A stretch of 64,000 nucleotides of DNA from Neodontobutis hainanensis (taxonomy: Eukaryota > Chordata > Actinopteri > Gobiiformes > Odontobutidae): the NCBI GenBank assembly GCA_024349245.1, contig JALDNG010000016.1, positions 2,715,001-2,779,000 of the forward strand, read 5' to 3'. Below, one piece after another: positions 1-9,666 of this stretch. A program made the translations under genes and the position numbers. The notes under the pieces are model-generated. The model worked only from the letters and a program-made list of their open reading frames with translations, had not been told where the DNA came from and searched no databases. Position 1 is the stretch's first letter, and each line of letters opens with the position of its first letter.

Positions 1-1938
1 ACGGAGACTAATCAAGTATCGACATGAATATGTTATTTCCCACAGGTGCAAGTTTCTGCTCAAATTTTTACCTTGAACAAAGTGTACAAACAAAATGTCT
101 GCTGTGTTTCCTTAGCTACCGTCAAATCCTCCATTGCCCTTTCAATTCTCCGATGAGTCTCAAGGTTTACCTCACGCATCACATATATCTTGTGCCAACT
201 AGAAAGTCAAATACCTCACCTTACTTGCACTGTGGCTTGAGCTGTGTTTTTTACACCACAGTAAAATGAATTGAAGGCAGTGGCATAGAACTTTGAGCTG
301 AGGAATTTATCTCAAAACCTATGCTTTGAAAATGATGTATGGTAATGAGAAATATATGTAAATTTCAGTTAATGGTTTCAGCAGCTATAGGTATGGTCAT
401 TAAATTTTGGTTGGAAGCTGAAACCTGCTATAATTCCCTTCAGCCCGCACATATCGATTGCAAAATTCAATGGGTCTGTTTTGCAGTAACCCGACTCCTG
501 AGTAAGGTGCACATTTCTGCTGAGCTGGCTGTATGGGCTGCAGTGGAGATAGTAAATCCATCTGTCTGCTCTCTCCCCACTTCCAAATCCCAAGACTTGT
601 TGGCAGGGACTTGCTTTTGCAGTGAGAGGATGGCTCAAAGAAAGCAGCAGATGTTTGAGAAGACATTAGCTCAGTGATGTGACACTTCGTTATATAGTGA
701 TCGTGACACCTTATACATCTTTATACTTGATTAATTATTCTGGTGAGCTCTCTCTGTCCAAATCAGTCACTGCAGCATATCCCCATTTACAACAACGACC
801 GTGTGCCAACTCGAAATGCACTTTAGCTGAAAGGCCGGCGTTTGTTTTATAAATAAGACGCTCACTGGCTTGCCAAAACAATGCGATCATCTAATATCAC
901 CCGGCTCAATTTGCTTCACTAAAACAGATTTAGGAACGAAGGTCAAAAATTCAAATAAGAGGCCATACAAAAAAGGATGTACAGGATGAAAAGAAAAAGA
1001 TGAAATGGCTTGTTTTACTCACAAAACTCACCCGCAGTCTATGCTAATACACCTTTTTGTAAATGTCTTACTGCATTGCATTAATGTTGAGGAAAAAAAG
1101 TCAATGCTGCATATATTACATTAAAGCAGTATATGAAAGCAAGCAGCGTGAGAGCAGCATGACACTTGTTGAATATATTTCTGCCGGATGAATATGTTAC
1201 CTGTGGAGTGGAATATAGGTGAAGCAAGTATGCTGTAACATCCTCGCTCTAGGTTAGCGCTGTGAACCACGAGCCGCTCCATCACACGGTTGGATGAGTG
1301 AGAACTATACCTCTCTAAAATGTCATTTTTACAGGAACTCGGAAAAATAGCTTTGCTTTTGGCCCCGGACAACGACGCATTTTTCAGTTTCTCCCGTGGC
1401 TTTCTGAAAGGTGCTCATAAGCCCAGAGCTCATAGATCTTTCTCAAGCCACAGAGGACAGTGCAATCCTTCATTTTGAATTAAGCCATGTGAGCAGCACC
1501 AAATGTCTCGCACAACAACGTGATGCCAAGAGAGGCATTACAATCCACATGGGCCCAGGATCTTTGGTGCATTCGAGTGGACGCATCTGTTCGTTTACAT
1601 CTTTGTTTTCCACTTTGTTTTGCCGGATAAAGATTTATTTTCCATTTAAAGGAACATGGCAAGGATTTTTCTGTCATTTGCTCACTGTTTGAATACAACA
1701 AACACATTGTTATGTAGCATATTCCTCTGTGTTGCTTAAAACTTAATGAAATAGATTCATTCTTTAATCACTGTTATGTCACTTAGAAAAGAAGAACTTT
1801 AGATTTTTTCCGACAACATAATGGCTGCTCTGATGAACAGGATTTCTAGGTCCAGCCAGGGGCAAGAGTAGCCGTGATTTTTTCTTTTCCCTATTCTATA
1901 CAAAAAAGTTAGTCTAGTACTCTGTTGCTTGCATTCCG

Positions 1939-2396
1939 TTTCAAGGGCGGGGTTTACAAGAGGAACGGGAGGAGTTTCAGCACCTCCAAGTCCAAGGTCA
2001 TGGTTCTCATTTGGAAAAGTGTGGCTTGTCCAGGTTGGTGGAGCGATCCTGCCTCAAGTGGAGGAGTTTAAGTTTTTTAGAGGTCTTCTTCACGAGTAAG
2101 GGAAGGTGGGAACGGGAGGTTGACAGACGGATTTGTGCAGCTTCTGCAGTAATGCAGTAGATGTACGGGTCTGTCGTGGTGAAGTAGGAGCTGAGCTGCA
2201 GGGTGGCTGGGTGCTCCCTTAGAGATGGGGTTACTCGTGAGAAGCTCATAGTAGAGATGCTGCTCCTCCACATCAAGAGGAGCCAGCCGAGGAGGCTGGG
2301 GCATGCTTCCGAGTGGCATCCCTGAGAAAGTGTTCTGGGCATGTCCCACCGGGAGGAGGCCCCGGCAAAGACCTAGGACACGCTGGAGGGACTGTA
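1939..2396 (+). pseudogene. RTE/Rex3-like LINE ORF2 3' portion, left part
   Basis: The sequence follows the 3' end of a very common fish RTE-clade LINE: 'caagtggaggagtttaag', 'gctgctcctccacatcaaga', 'accgggaggaggccccgg' and 'aggacacgctggagggact'. Consensus residues such as LLLHI.RSQ and TRW can be followed, but stops and frameshifts abound. The match breaks at about 2396 and resumes at about 2959, so the relic is split by an insertion. Confidence 0.75.
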
Positions 2397-2958
2397 TGTG
2401 TTTCCATTAAAGATATGCGCAAAAGTTTATCAATCCTATCAAAATGTAAATAAAACCCATTTTCGAAATGACTGCGTTTCCATCAAGTTATGTTGTGAAA
2501 CTAACATGTATTTTCTTCTCGCCATAAGTCATTCCAAAAACATGGTGACGGACATTATGATTGCTTTCAATTATAGTAGATATCTGCCTATTGCAGTCAC
2601 AGCACTAGCTCTAGTTATTTGTAATCAAGGGCGACATATGCGTCTTATTAACCTTACACTTGGGAGCAGCTCTGTATGAGGCGTTTTTGGGAGATCGTAG
2701 TAACTTTACAGAGGAACTGTGGATATATTCAGGATATCTATATTTAATGTTGGATATATTGGTTACGCCTCCTTCACAAACTAAGTTAAGAAAATATTCG
2801 GTCTCCGTCATATTCTTCTTTGCCTCCACCTCATGTAAGCTTTTTACTTTTACACTTTTTATAGAAAAATGGGAGCTTTTCAAAAGTAAAATGTTTTCAT
2901 AGAGTGTATTTCTATTCACAATTTCAATTTGAGCAATTTGAAGGTTAATGGAAATGCA
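2397..2958. mobile_element. Small inverted-repeat element inserted in the LINE relic
   Basis: This 562-bp AT-rich block interrupts the LINE sequence. Its ends are inverted: 'tttccattaa' at 2401-2410 and 'ttaatggaaa' at 2945-2954 are perfect complements, extendable to 14 bases with two mismatches. A related motif, 'tgcgtttccatcaa', occurs inside at about 2473. There is no ORF. It looks like a non-autonomous DNA element, but the target duplication is unclear. Confidence 0.6.
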
Positions 2959-3102
2959 GCTTCTGTCTATTGTCTGGCCTGGGTACACCTCGGTATTCCC
3001 CCGGAAATGCTGGAGGAAGTGTCTGGGCGTCTCAGCCTATTCTACTGTCCCCATGACACAGCCCCACAGAAGCAGAGGATGGATGGCTGGATGGATAGAT
3101 GC
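2959..3102 (+). pseudogene. RTE/Rex3-like LINE relic, right part with GATG tail
   Basis: The match to the LINE 3' end resumes with 'tgtctggcctgggtacacct' and 'ccggaaatgctggaggaagt', continues through 'agaagcagaggatggatgg', and ends in GATG-type tandem units, the tail reported for Rex3. This fixes the orientation as plus. Confidence 0.75.
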
Positions 3103-3202
3103 AATGGAATGATTCACTTGTTGGCAATGAGTAGTAACACCAGCACATAAGCATTTCTTTAAATGAAACAACAGACGTTACTTTTATTTGCTATATTTGC
3201 TT

Positions 3203-3494
3203 ATTTGTGAGTTTAATAACTTGTGAAAATCAATCTTGAACTGCTCGAAGCAAAATATTTGCAGTCTGAACCGTGGGTTTATCGGCTCATTGTGTCCATT
3301 GAGGTGGCAGCACTGACAGGTCTGGCGTGTTTTAAGTTTTAAGTAAATAAAACAACATGCCGCTGCTCTGATTGGATAATCTGCAGTTGATAAATCTAAT
3401 CACCAGCCAGGTATTAATTTAAAGTACTTCCCAGATGGTAGTGTGGAACAGACTATTTTCTGTGGAGCAGTTATATCTGGTAAAGTCAGGTTAC
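3203..3494 (+). repeat. Unclassified dispersed repeat, copy 1
   Basis: Aligns by eye with 35521-35813: shared marks are 'atttgtgagttta', 'aactgctc', 'ttgctctgatt'-like text, 'cccagatggta' and 'ctgtggagcag', in the same order and spacing. There is no coding frame and I do not recognise the family. Confidence 0.6.
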
Positions 3495-5504
3495 CAAGAT
3501 ATTACTGCAACATTATTTTTAACATACTACAACTACTAACATTTAATAAAAGTCCTCTCAGGAGAGCTCCTGCTTTTGGCCACAAACAACAACATAATAC
3601 ATGCAGTTCAGCACATACTACACATACAAAGTTTGGTAACAATGCGCTAAAATGTATGTTTGACACATTGACAGTGCCCTTCAAAGTGGGTGTGTCCAGG
3701 AGATATGCAATGTTGCAATGATAAGGCCTTTATCAGAAGCTAATGAAAGACTGTTTTATGCTTAATCCAAGCAGCATGTCTTAAAAATAAAAATGTACTT
3801 TATTTTTAGAATGTTGATGTGGATATAAATGTAAAAAGACACCAGTCCAGTACATTTCTCAAGAGACAAGTATTTTATGCATCAGTGGGTGGTACAATGT
3901 ACGTGAATGTTATGTCAGTTTCAGTTATTACTCACTCTTATAATATTCGGGAGCGTATCACCCCACACTTCCAAACAGCAAGAACAATATCCTCATGGGA
4001 TCTGGGCCAAAAAACCTGCCGTGCTGTTGACTCTGTTCAATTAAAGCGTCCTCACATTTCCAGCTCAGTGGGACTGCTCTTGTTTTGAGTCGCACTGGAT
4101 TGTAATATACAAAGATTTAAAAAATATCTCTGTTTTAGATCTTCTGAGACATTTTTGTGTTAAGAGGCTTTTACTGATGCTTGTTTATCACTCATAAGTC
4201 CAGAGTCGAAGTCTTCAACTGAGAAATTGATTTCCTCTCTGGCAGCTCATTTTTACATGACTTTCAGTTTGGGGATATTGACTTGCGTAACATGCTACTA
4301 TGCTTGGTGAAATACATATCGACACAACATTGATGTTCTCAAGGTCATTCTGTCAATACCACATTTCTGGCTGCTCGTAATGTTTTGTTGTACATTTCCT
4401 GTGGGTCACATGGAAATGCCAAACTCGAGAATGTTTTATGGCTTTATAAATTGCATCAGCGCATAACAATGGCTTGAACAGGAGTGTGTCGTCGAGAGTG
4501 CTGTTTATGTGCTGACTAGGCGAAGATGCTGATCATGTGTGTAGCTGCGGCTGCTGCTAACAGATGTTTATCAGTGCCTCACCTGCTCGCTGTAGATTAG
4601 TAACACACGAAGGCACCTCAATTGAGATAACCTTCCACAGCCACAGAAGGGGCGGGGCCAAGCCGTAGTATTCTTTGGCACTCCGATATGGAAAAGGACA
4701 AGGCCGATAACACAGTGCCCTCTAGTACTGCACATTCCAGCCCCTTGTCTAGCCTCCACAGCTCCTTTACATCTTATCCATATTAAAATGGAGTCATGAA
4801 GGTGACATGGCTCATTATTCAGGTCTCATGGATTATTCTTAAAGGCAAGATTAATGTGCTACTGCTTATGGTGAGTTGTAAATGAATGTCAGAGGGGAAA
4901 CGATGCACGCCACATTTGGAACTGTGTTCTACTAGACTACATTAGCATGCATTTGAAAAGTTATCTTTAAAACACCTCAAACCTTTGGCACTATGAAATT
5001 AAATTCATGATGGCTATTACTATGTTTTTTTTTAATTAATTTAACGTGAGCCTTTCAAATAAAAGCCTAAAAATGAGTCAGGAAAAAAAATCAGGAGGAG
5101 CCTTATCTTTGTCGAGCTAGAGAATGATTAGCATAGCATTGGTATAAGTTGTTAAGTTATGCAAATTAGCCATGTGCTTTGATCTAATGCTGTGTTTTTT
5201 GAATCTTTAAGACTTTATTTGGTGTGTAAATAATATTAAACTGAGCATATGAAGACAGAGAGGGGTGATACTAAAAGGCATCCAACCTCAACTGCTTTAG
5301 GTTTACTATGATGCACTACTAATGCACTGCTTTGGAATTCTTTTTGTGTTGGCATTGAACATTAAAGAAATAATTCTACACTCTGCTTTAAATACAAATA
5401 AAAAACATTCTATTCATTCGATTATTCTGCAAAACTATGCTTTCTTGCACTGATGAGAAATGCAAGAAGTGGAAAAGTAATTGCCTTCCCTTGTCTTTCT
5501 CCAG

Positions 5505-5799
5505 GACACTGAGAAGCCCAGTCCGCCTCAGAAACCCCTTCCCGCCGACCCGCTGGTCAGGACGTCCCGTAGGTTCAACAGCCTCTCTGAAGGAGGTGGC
5601 CGCATCCCAGGCACCGGTCCCCGGCCCATCCCTATCCCGACTGTGCCCAGACCTCCCCCCAGCATCCCTCTACCCATCAGGTGTGTGTCTGTTACAGCAA
5701 ACAGCCACTGTATTTGGCTGTGTATTTATTTTGTATGTGTTGTATTTCAGGCCTGTTCCAGCATTGCCCTACAGACCACCAAAGACCACAGACTCCTGA
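5505..5799 (+). CDS. adam12: ADAM12 C-terminal cytoplasmic tail, last two coding exons (partial gene)
   Basis: Two exons, 5505-5680 and 5751-5799, are joined across a 70-bp GT-AG intron in phase 2 and end at TGA 5797-5799. They give about 74 residues that are strongly proline-rich, including KPLPADPLVRTSR and a later PRPPPSIPLPIRP. The first resembles the KPLPADPLARTTR stretch of the human ADAM12 cytoplasmic tail, and dhx32 downstream fits the ADAM12 neighbourhood. ADAM12 is a type I membrane disintegrin-metalloprotease; its tail binds SH3 proteins, and the PxxP motifs here would serve that. The protease, disintegrin and transmembrane exons lie upstream of the window. ADAM19 has a similar proline-rich tail and is the main alternative; gene order favours ADAM12. 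Confidence 0.8.
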
Positions 5800-8108
5800 G
5801 CTCTCCTTGATCTCAAACTGAGACTTTATCATTTGCACTAAAGACACTAAAGACGAGAGCTTTCATGTTGAAAGTGACAGAAAAGGGGACTTGCCATCAA
5901 ATGTTGGTGCTATGCCTCTGTACGGCGCTCTGTTGTCCTCGCTCAGGTACCAATGAACTATTTAACTATTTATTATTTAACTTCAGTATTGACTGTTTGT
6001 TTTCTTTTAATGTAATGGTAATTTTTATACTTCTTAGATACAATGCTAGCATAATGTTTTTATAAGCAGTGGTGTGACATGAAAAATACAATTAAACAAT
6101 GCCTCAGACAAAAGGGAAGAGCAGCACAACTCGACAAACCTTAATCCGAACTAGTATTTTTTTAATGGAAGCCAGATTTCAAATCTATTCAAGTAATGTG
6201 AATCATACTTAAACAAATAAATACAACATATTTAAAAATGTTCCAACAAGAATTTATGAGTCACTATAGGCATGTTTTCACTGGAGAGGTACAAGAAACG
6301 TTTGAACGGTACACTTTTAAAAGCATATCCATTGTCAAAATTGGTATGACTTGGTCAATTAGGCATTCTTACTTTGGTAACACCTCAGCTTTGGTTCCAA
6401 CAGTGTGTTATGGTTACTAGAAAATGGAGCCAAACACTGTTGTCTGTTGATTGGAGTATAGAAAGGAAAAAGCAAAACAGCAATGTTTTCTCAAATTAAT
6501 CTGGTATTGTTTCTATATTGATCATATTCCATGAGAAAATAATGCTAAATTATTTAAATTTTTAAAAAATTTGCCACCAAGGGGCGCTTAGTTACCCCAG
6601 TTATGTCACTAACCAGAGACTGTAGCATGTTGGTGGGGGAAACTGGAATACCTGGAGAAAACTCACCCAAGCACGGGGAGAACATGCAAACTGCACACAG
6701 GAAGGCCCCCCCGTCCAGTCCGGGAGTCAAACTCTGGACCTTTTGCTGTGAGATGACGATGTTTACCACTGTGCCACCATGAAATGTTATTGTTTACTGT
6801 CTATGATGCATTAAACCTAAGCTGAGCTTTAACATTCAATATGCCATAAAATTTACACAGATGACATTTGTCCTCTTTAATTTAAGAAAAAAAGTGGGAA
6901 TAAACCAGAAACCATTTTTTTGGTTGAAATACAATATGATGTTGAATGTTGTGGATTCCACTCCATGGATATAACACAGTTTAAACACAAGCCTTTTATA
7001 AGTTACCTATTCCTAACCTTGCCATACTAACCAACCTGTATCCCTCATAAGAAATGTGGCTTTTAGTATGCAATGATTTTCAAATAGTCCAAGTTCAACT
7101 TATGGGGCAATATTCACAACACAATGACAAAATCCTCCTTCCATACTTTTCATTTTTATATAACGTATAAGTCTTCAGATGCAGCTTCTCCGTGTGTGCC
7201 AGCATAGTGCTATAGGATAAGTGCATTTGAGTACTTGATAAATTTAGCCATTTTGATCTTCTTCAATCACCTATGAGTTAATCTTAGCAACTTGATATTG
7301 GCAGAGGCTTCGGTTTGAACACGTTCAATGGGCTGATCGTGTTCCAGAGAATTACAGCAACACCAAATAATTCACTGTCCACTGAGGTGGATATGCAAAA
7401 CATTTCTCACTTTGTTGTCTACTCTGTGAGACAGGAGGAGGATGACTTAAGTGCTGTGAGCTGTTCAGACCCTCCTTGATCTGTCTGTCCCGCATCTCTT
7501 TCTGCCTTCAGTGCTTTCTATGTCAATTTTGTTTGCTTTTCATTTTGAGTAACCGCGGCATATTTCACGTTGCACTGAATGATATACCTTTGTGATGTTT
7601 ATTGTTGACTTGCTGTTCGTTTTAAAAGAGGAACTCTTTTCACTGCTTTGTGTACGCTACAGCCTCGGATCACATGATGTCTGAGTACCACAGAAGGATC
7701 ACACTCTGTTCTATTGTGTCATGTCTTTTCCTGTTTCTGAAATGTGTTTGGAGTGAGTGCTGTCACTGCTCTGTGGTAAAAATCTTTGTTGGTGCTGTAT
7801 TAGTGTTTAATGTCTGTTGTGGACCCCAAATGTGTAACATTGTTCATAAGCCACTGTAAATTGTGTATATTTAATTTGGCAAATCTGTTTTTTTTTTCTC
7901 TTTTGCTTTTTTACAAGAATACAAACCTAAGACTTGCTTGTGTGGCTTGAGTTTATTTGAAAAGTAAAGACAAGAGACAAATGTTTTGTCATTTATAAGC
8001 ATTTATTTAAGTTTACATACACGTACACAGTTGCATACAAGGCTTCAGATTTTTCATAGTTAAAAACTATGAAAATAATTAAATGAAACACCCAAATCTA
8101 ACTCTTTA
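5800..8108 (+). other. adam12: adam12 3' UTR and downstream sequence
   Basis: AT-rich sequence after the adam12 stop, with no convincing coding exon. ADAM12 in other vertebrates has a long 3' UTR, so part of this is probably transcribed, but I cannot fix its end; an AATAAA-like site near 6218 is one candidate. A minus-strand SINE lies at about 6548-6781. Confidence 0.4.
6548..6781 (-). repeat. tRNA-derived SINE, family copy 1
   Basis: Read on the minus strand, this begins with a tRNA-like head (a 'gtggcacagtggtaaac' A-box region and a 'gagtttgactccc' B-box region). It continues into a body with 'tttgcatgttctccccgtg' and 'ggttagtgacataactgggg', then an AT-rich tail. The same body recurs at 60354-60530 and 62188-62445 on the plus strand, so this is one dispersed family. 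It is a typical fish SINE layout; the exact family name needs a repeat library. Confidence 0.75.
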
Positions 8109-8377
8109 TTAACCCAGTTCATACCCATATGTGACATGGACTGTTGGATGTTTTGCTTTGTCACTTTCTTTGAGAAGCTTGTCATAGTTATACAACTCTG
8201 CCACCTGTAGGGCTTGCTTGGTTATTACAGTCATTGGACTTTTACTCTGTGAGGGCAGTGAGAGTGAAGTTTTGTATGCACATACTTTGCACTGCAAGAA
8301 AAAAAGAAAGAAGATAACAGTATACCTACACAAGGTAACTCATCATTTTCAACGATTACTTTTTGGCCTTTTTTTCC

Positions 8378-8588
8378 TTCACATTTACATTTAATCTTTA
8401 GCTGACGCTTTTATCCAAAGCGACTTACATTGAGCTTCTAATGACCAGTGTTACAGCCACTATCGTCAAGGTGGGTTAAGTGTCTTGGCCAAGGACACAA
8501 CAACAGTATAAACTATGGCTATGGGAATTGAACCGCCTACCTTCAGGTTGAAGGATGACCACTCTACCACTGAGCCACCGCGCCTTCA
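8378..8588 (-). repeat. tRNA-derived SINE, minus strand
   Basis: The reverse strand starts 'ggcgcggtggctcagtgg', has a B-box-like 'ggcggttcaattccc', and ends with the widespread fish tail 'taagtcgctttggataaaag' followed by an AT-rich end. It is a complete-looking SINE about 210 bp long. It inserted immediately next to the hAT-like MITE that follows. Confidence 0.75.
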
Positions 8589-8609
8589 CTTGATAGATTC
8601 AGTGTAGAT

Positions 8610-8919
8610 CAGGGGTGGGCAAACTTAGGCCTGGGGGCCACATGTGGCCCATTGGGCTCTTCAAAATGGCCCATCAAGCATTTACTAATATTTTATTGAT
8701 GATTAAACACTGGTATATATATTTTTCCTTTTCCGTTAATATTTTGCAGCAATCAGTTGATTCCACTATACAACATGCTCCAAACGATAAATACCCTTAC
8801 TGTAGGCAAAAGAACCATGTTCTTATTGCGCATAAGTGAGTTCCCAGTGTTGGCCCGGCCCTCCACAAGAGTTCCATGTTCTAATTTGGTCCTTGGTGAA
8901 AAATAATTGCCTACCCCTG
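8610..8919. mobile_element. Non-autonomous hAT-like MITE with 8-bp target duplication
   Basis: The 310-bp element starts 'caggggtgggcaa' and ends 'ttgcctacccctg', terminal inverted repeats differing at one position. It is flanked on both sides by the same 8 bases, gtgtagat (8602-8609 and 8920-8927). TIRs of the CAGGGGT type with 8-bp duplications are the hallmark of hAT transposons. It has no transposase ORF, so it would have been mobilised in trans. Confidence 0.85.
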
Positions 8920-8925
8920 GTGTAG

Positions 8926-9008
8926 ATGGACAGGAAACAGGGCATAGAGAGCATTGAACCCAGGTTGTCCAGGTATGTGCACTACCAGGTAAGCCACTGG
9001 GGAGCCTC
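8926..9008 (-). repeat. SINE head fragment
   Basis: On the minus strand this short stretch reads like a tRNA-derived head: 'gtggcttacctggtagtgc' (A-box-like) then 'gggttcaatgc' (B-box-like). It seems to be a truncated SINE abutting the MITE. Confidence 0.5.
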
Positions 9009-9093
9009 TTTAACTCCTCATTTAACCTCTCACCTCTTGATCATATACGGCATGTCCCTCCAGGGCTACCATAGTGTCTTGAGTATTCTGCAG

Positions 9094-9666
9094 TTTTATT
9101 ACTAGATACCACCAAAAATTAAACACTTATTTTTTTAATAAATTAGAAAATAAACTCTTAGACATGAAGAGGTAGTTACTGTGTATCATGGGCAAGTATT
9201 TACACAGTTTACACATTAATGGGAGTTCTTTTTATTATAATAAAAGTCAGTAGAATCTTAATACATATAAGTAAATGTGTAAGCTAATGCTTACAGAATT
9301 AAACTTCTAAAACAAGAAAATTCAATAGATTTTCAACTTTGGGGAACATTAATACTTTAAATCCATCATTAAACAAAGCTTGAGGTCAGTGTAATTAACT
9401 TAATGCTTTCTACACAATGTTCCAGCCTCTGCATGGAGTTCTGTTTTCAGACTGTGTGTGTGTCATCTGCTGACGAGCGCTCTTCTATGGGATTAGTGAC
9501 CACATGACAACACTGGGCCGGCCGCCTGCTGAGCCTTTTCATTTGGCTTCACTTGCAGCGGCGCTCTGTGTGCTGTCCAACAGTTTACTGAGAGCTGGAC
9601 ATTTCCAAACTTCGACGAGCCTGTTATGCCAATGTTGCCGCAACTGTTGAATCCTGGATCTGACCA
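9094..9666 (+). promoter_or_regulatory. dhx32: dhx32 upstream region and 5' UTR
   Basis: AT-rich sequence gives way from about 9430 to a more GC-rich stretch with several CpGs just before the dhx32 start codon. This is the likely promoter and 5' UTR. There is no clear TATA box and the transcription start is unknown. If the minus-strand ORFs at 8.1-9.1 kb are real, this would be a shared divergent promoter, as for DHX32 and FANK1 in mammals. Confidence 0.45.

Larger units (their letters stand above)
1..5504 (+). other. adam12: Probable adam12 intron, no exon recognised
   Basis: This AT-rich stretch lies before the penultimate adam12 coding exon. I found no ORF with both good splice sites and recognisable ADAM12 tail sequence, so I read it as intron, though a small upstream exon could be missed. 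It holds a degraded RTE/Rex3-like LINE interrupted by a small inverted-repeat element (about 1.94-3.1 kb) and one copy of an unclassified repeat (3203-3494) that recurs near 35.5 kb. Confidence 0.5.
8109..9087 (-). other. Possible 3' end of an unidentified minus-strand gene (two exon-like ORFs)
   Basis: Exon-like segment 8109-8291 (minus) follows a strong acceptor (a long pyrimidine run ending ttgcag), is open for 60 codons from phase 0, and ends in a stop. It includes QALQVAELYNYDKLLKESDK and ends HVTYGYELG. A second segment, 9034-9087, is open for 18 codons between AG and a GTGAGA donor, includes DTMVALEGHAVYDQE, and ends in phase 0, so the two could join. Between them are a SINE and a MITE, as in an intron. 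I do not recognise the protein; it is not FANK1, the divergent neighbour of DHX32 in mammals. No first exon or start was found. It may be chance. Confidence 0.3.
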
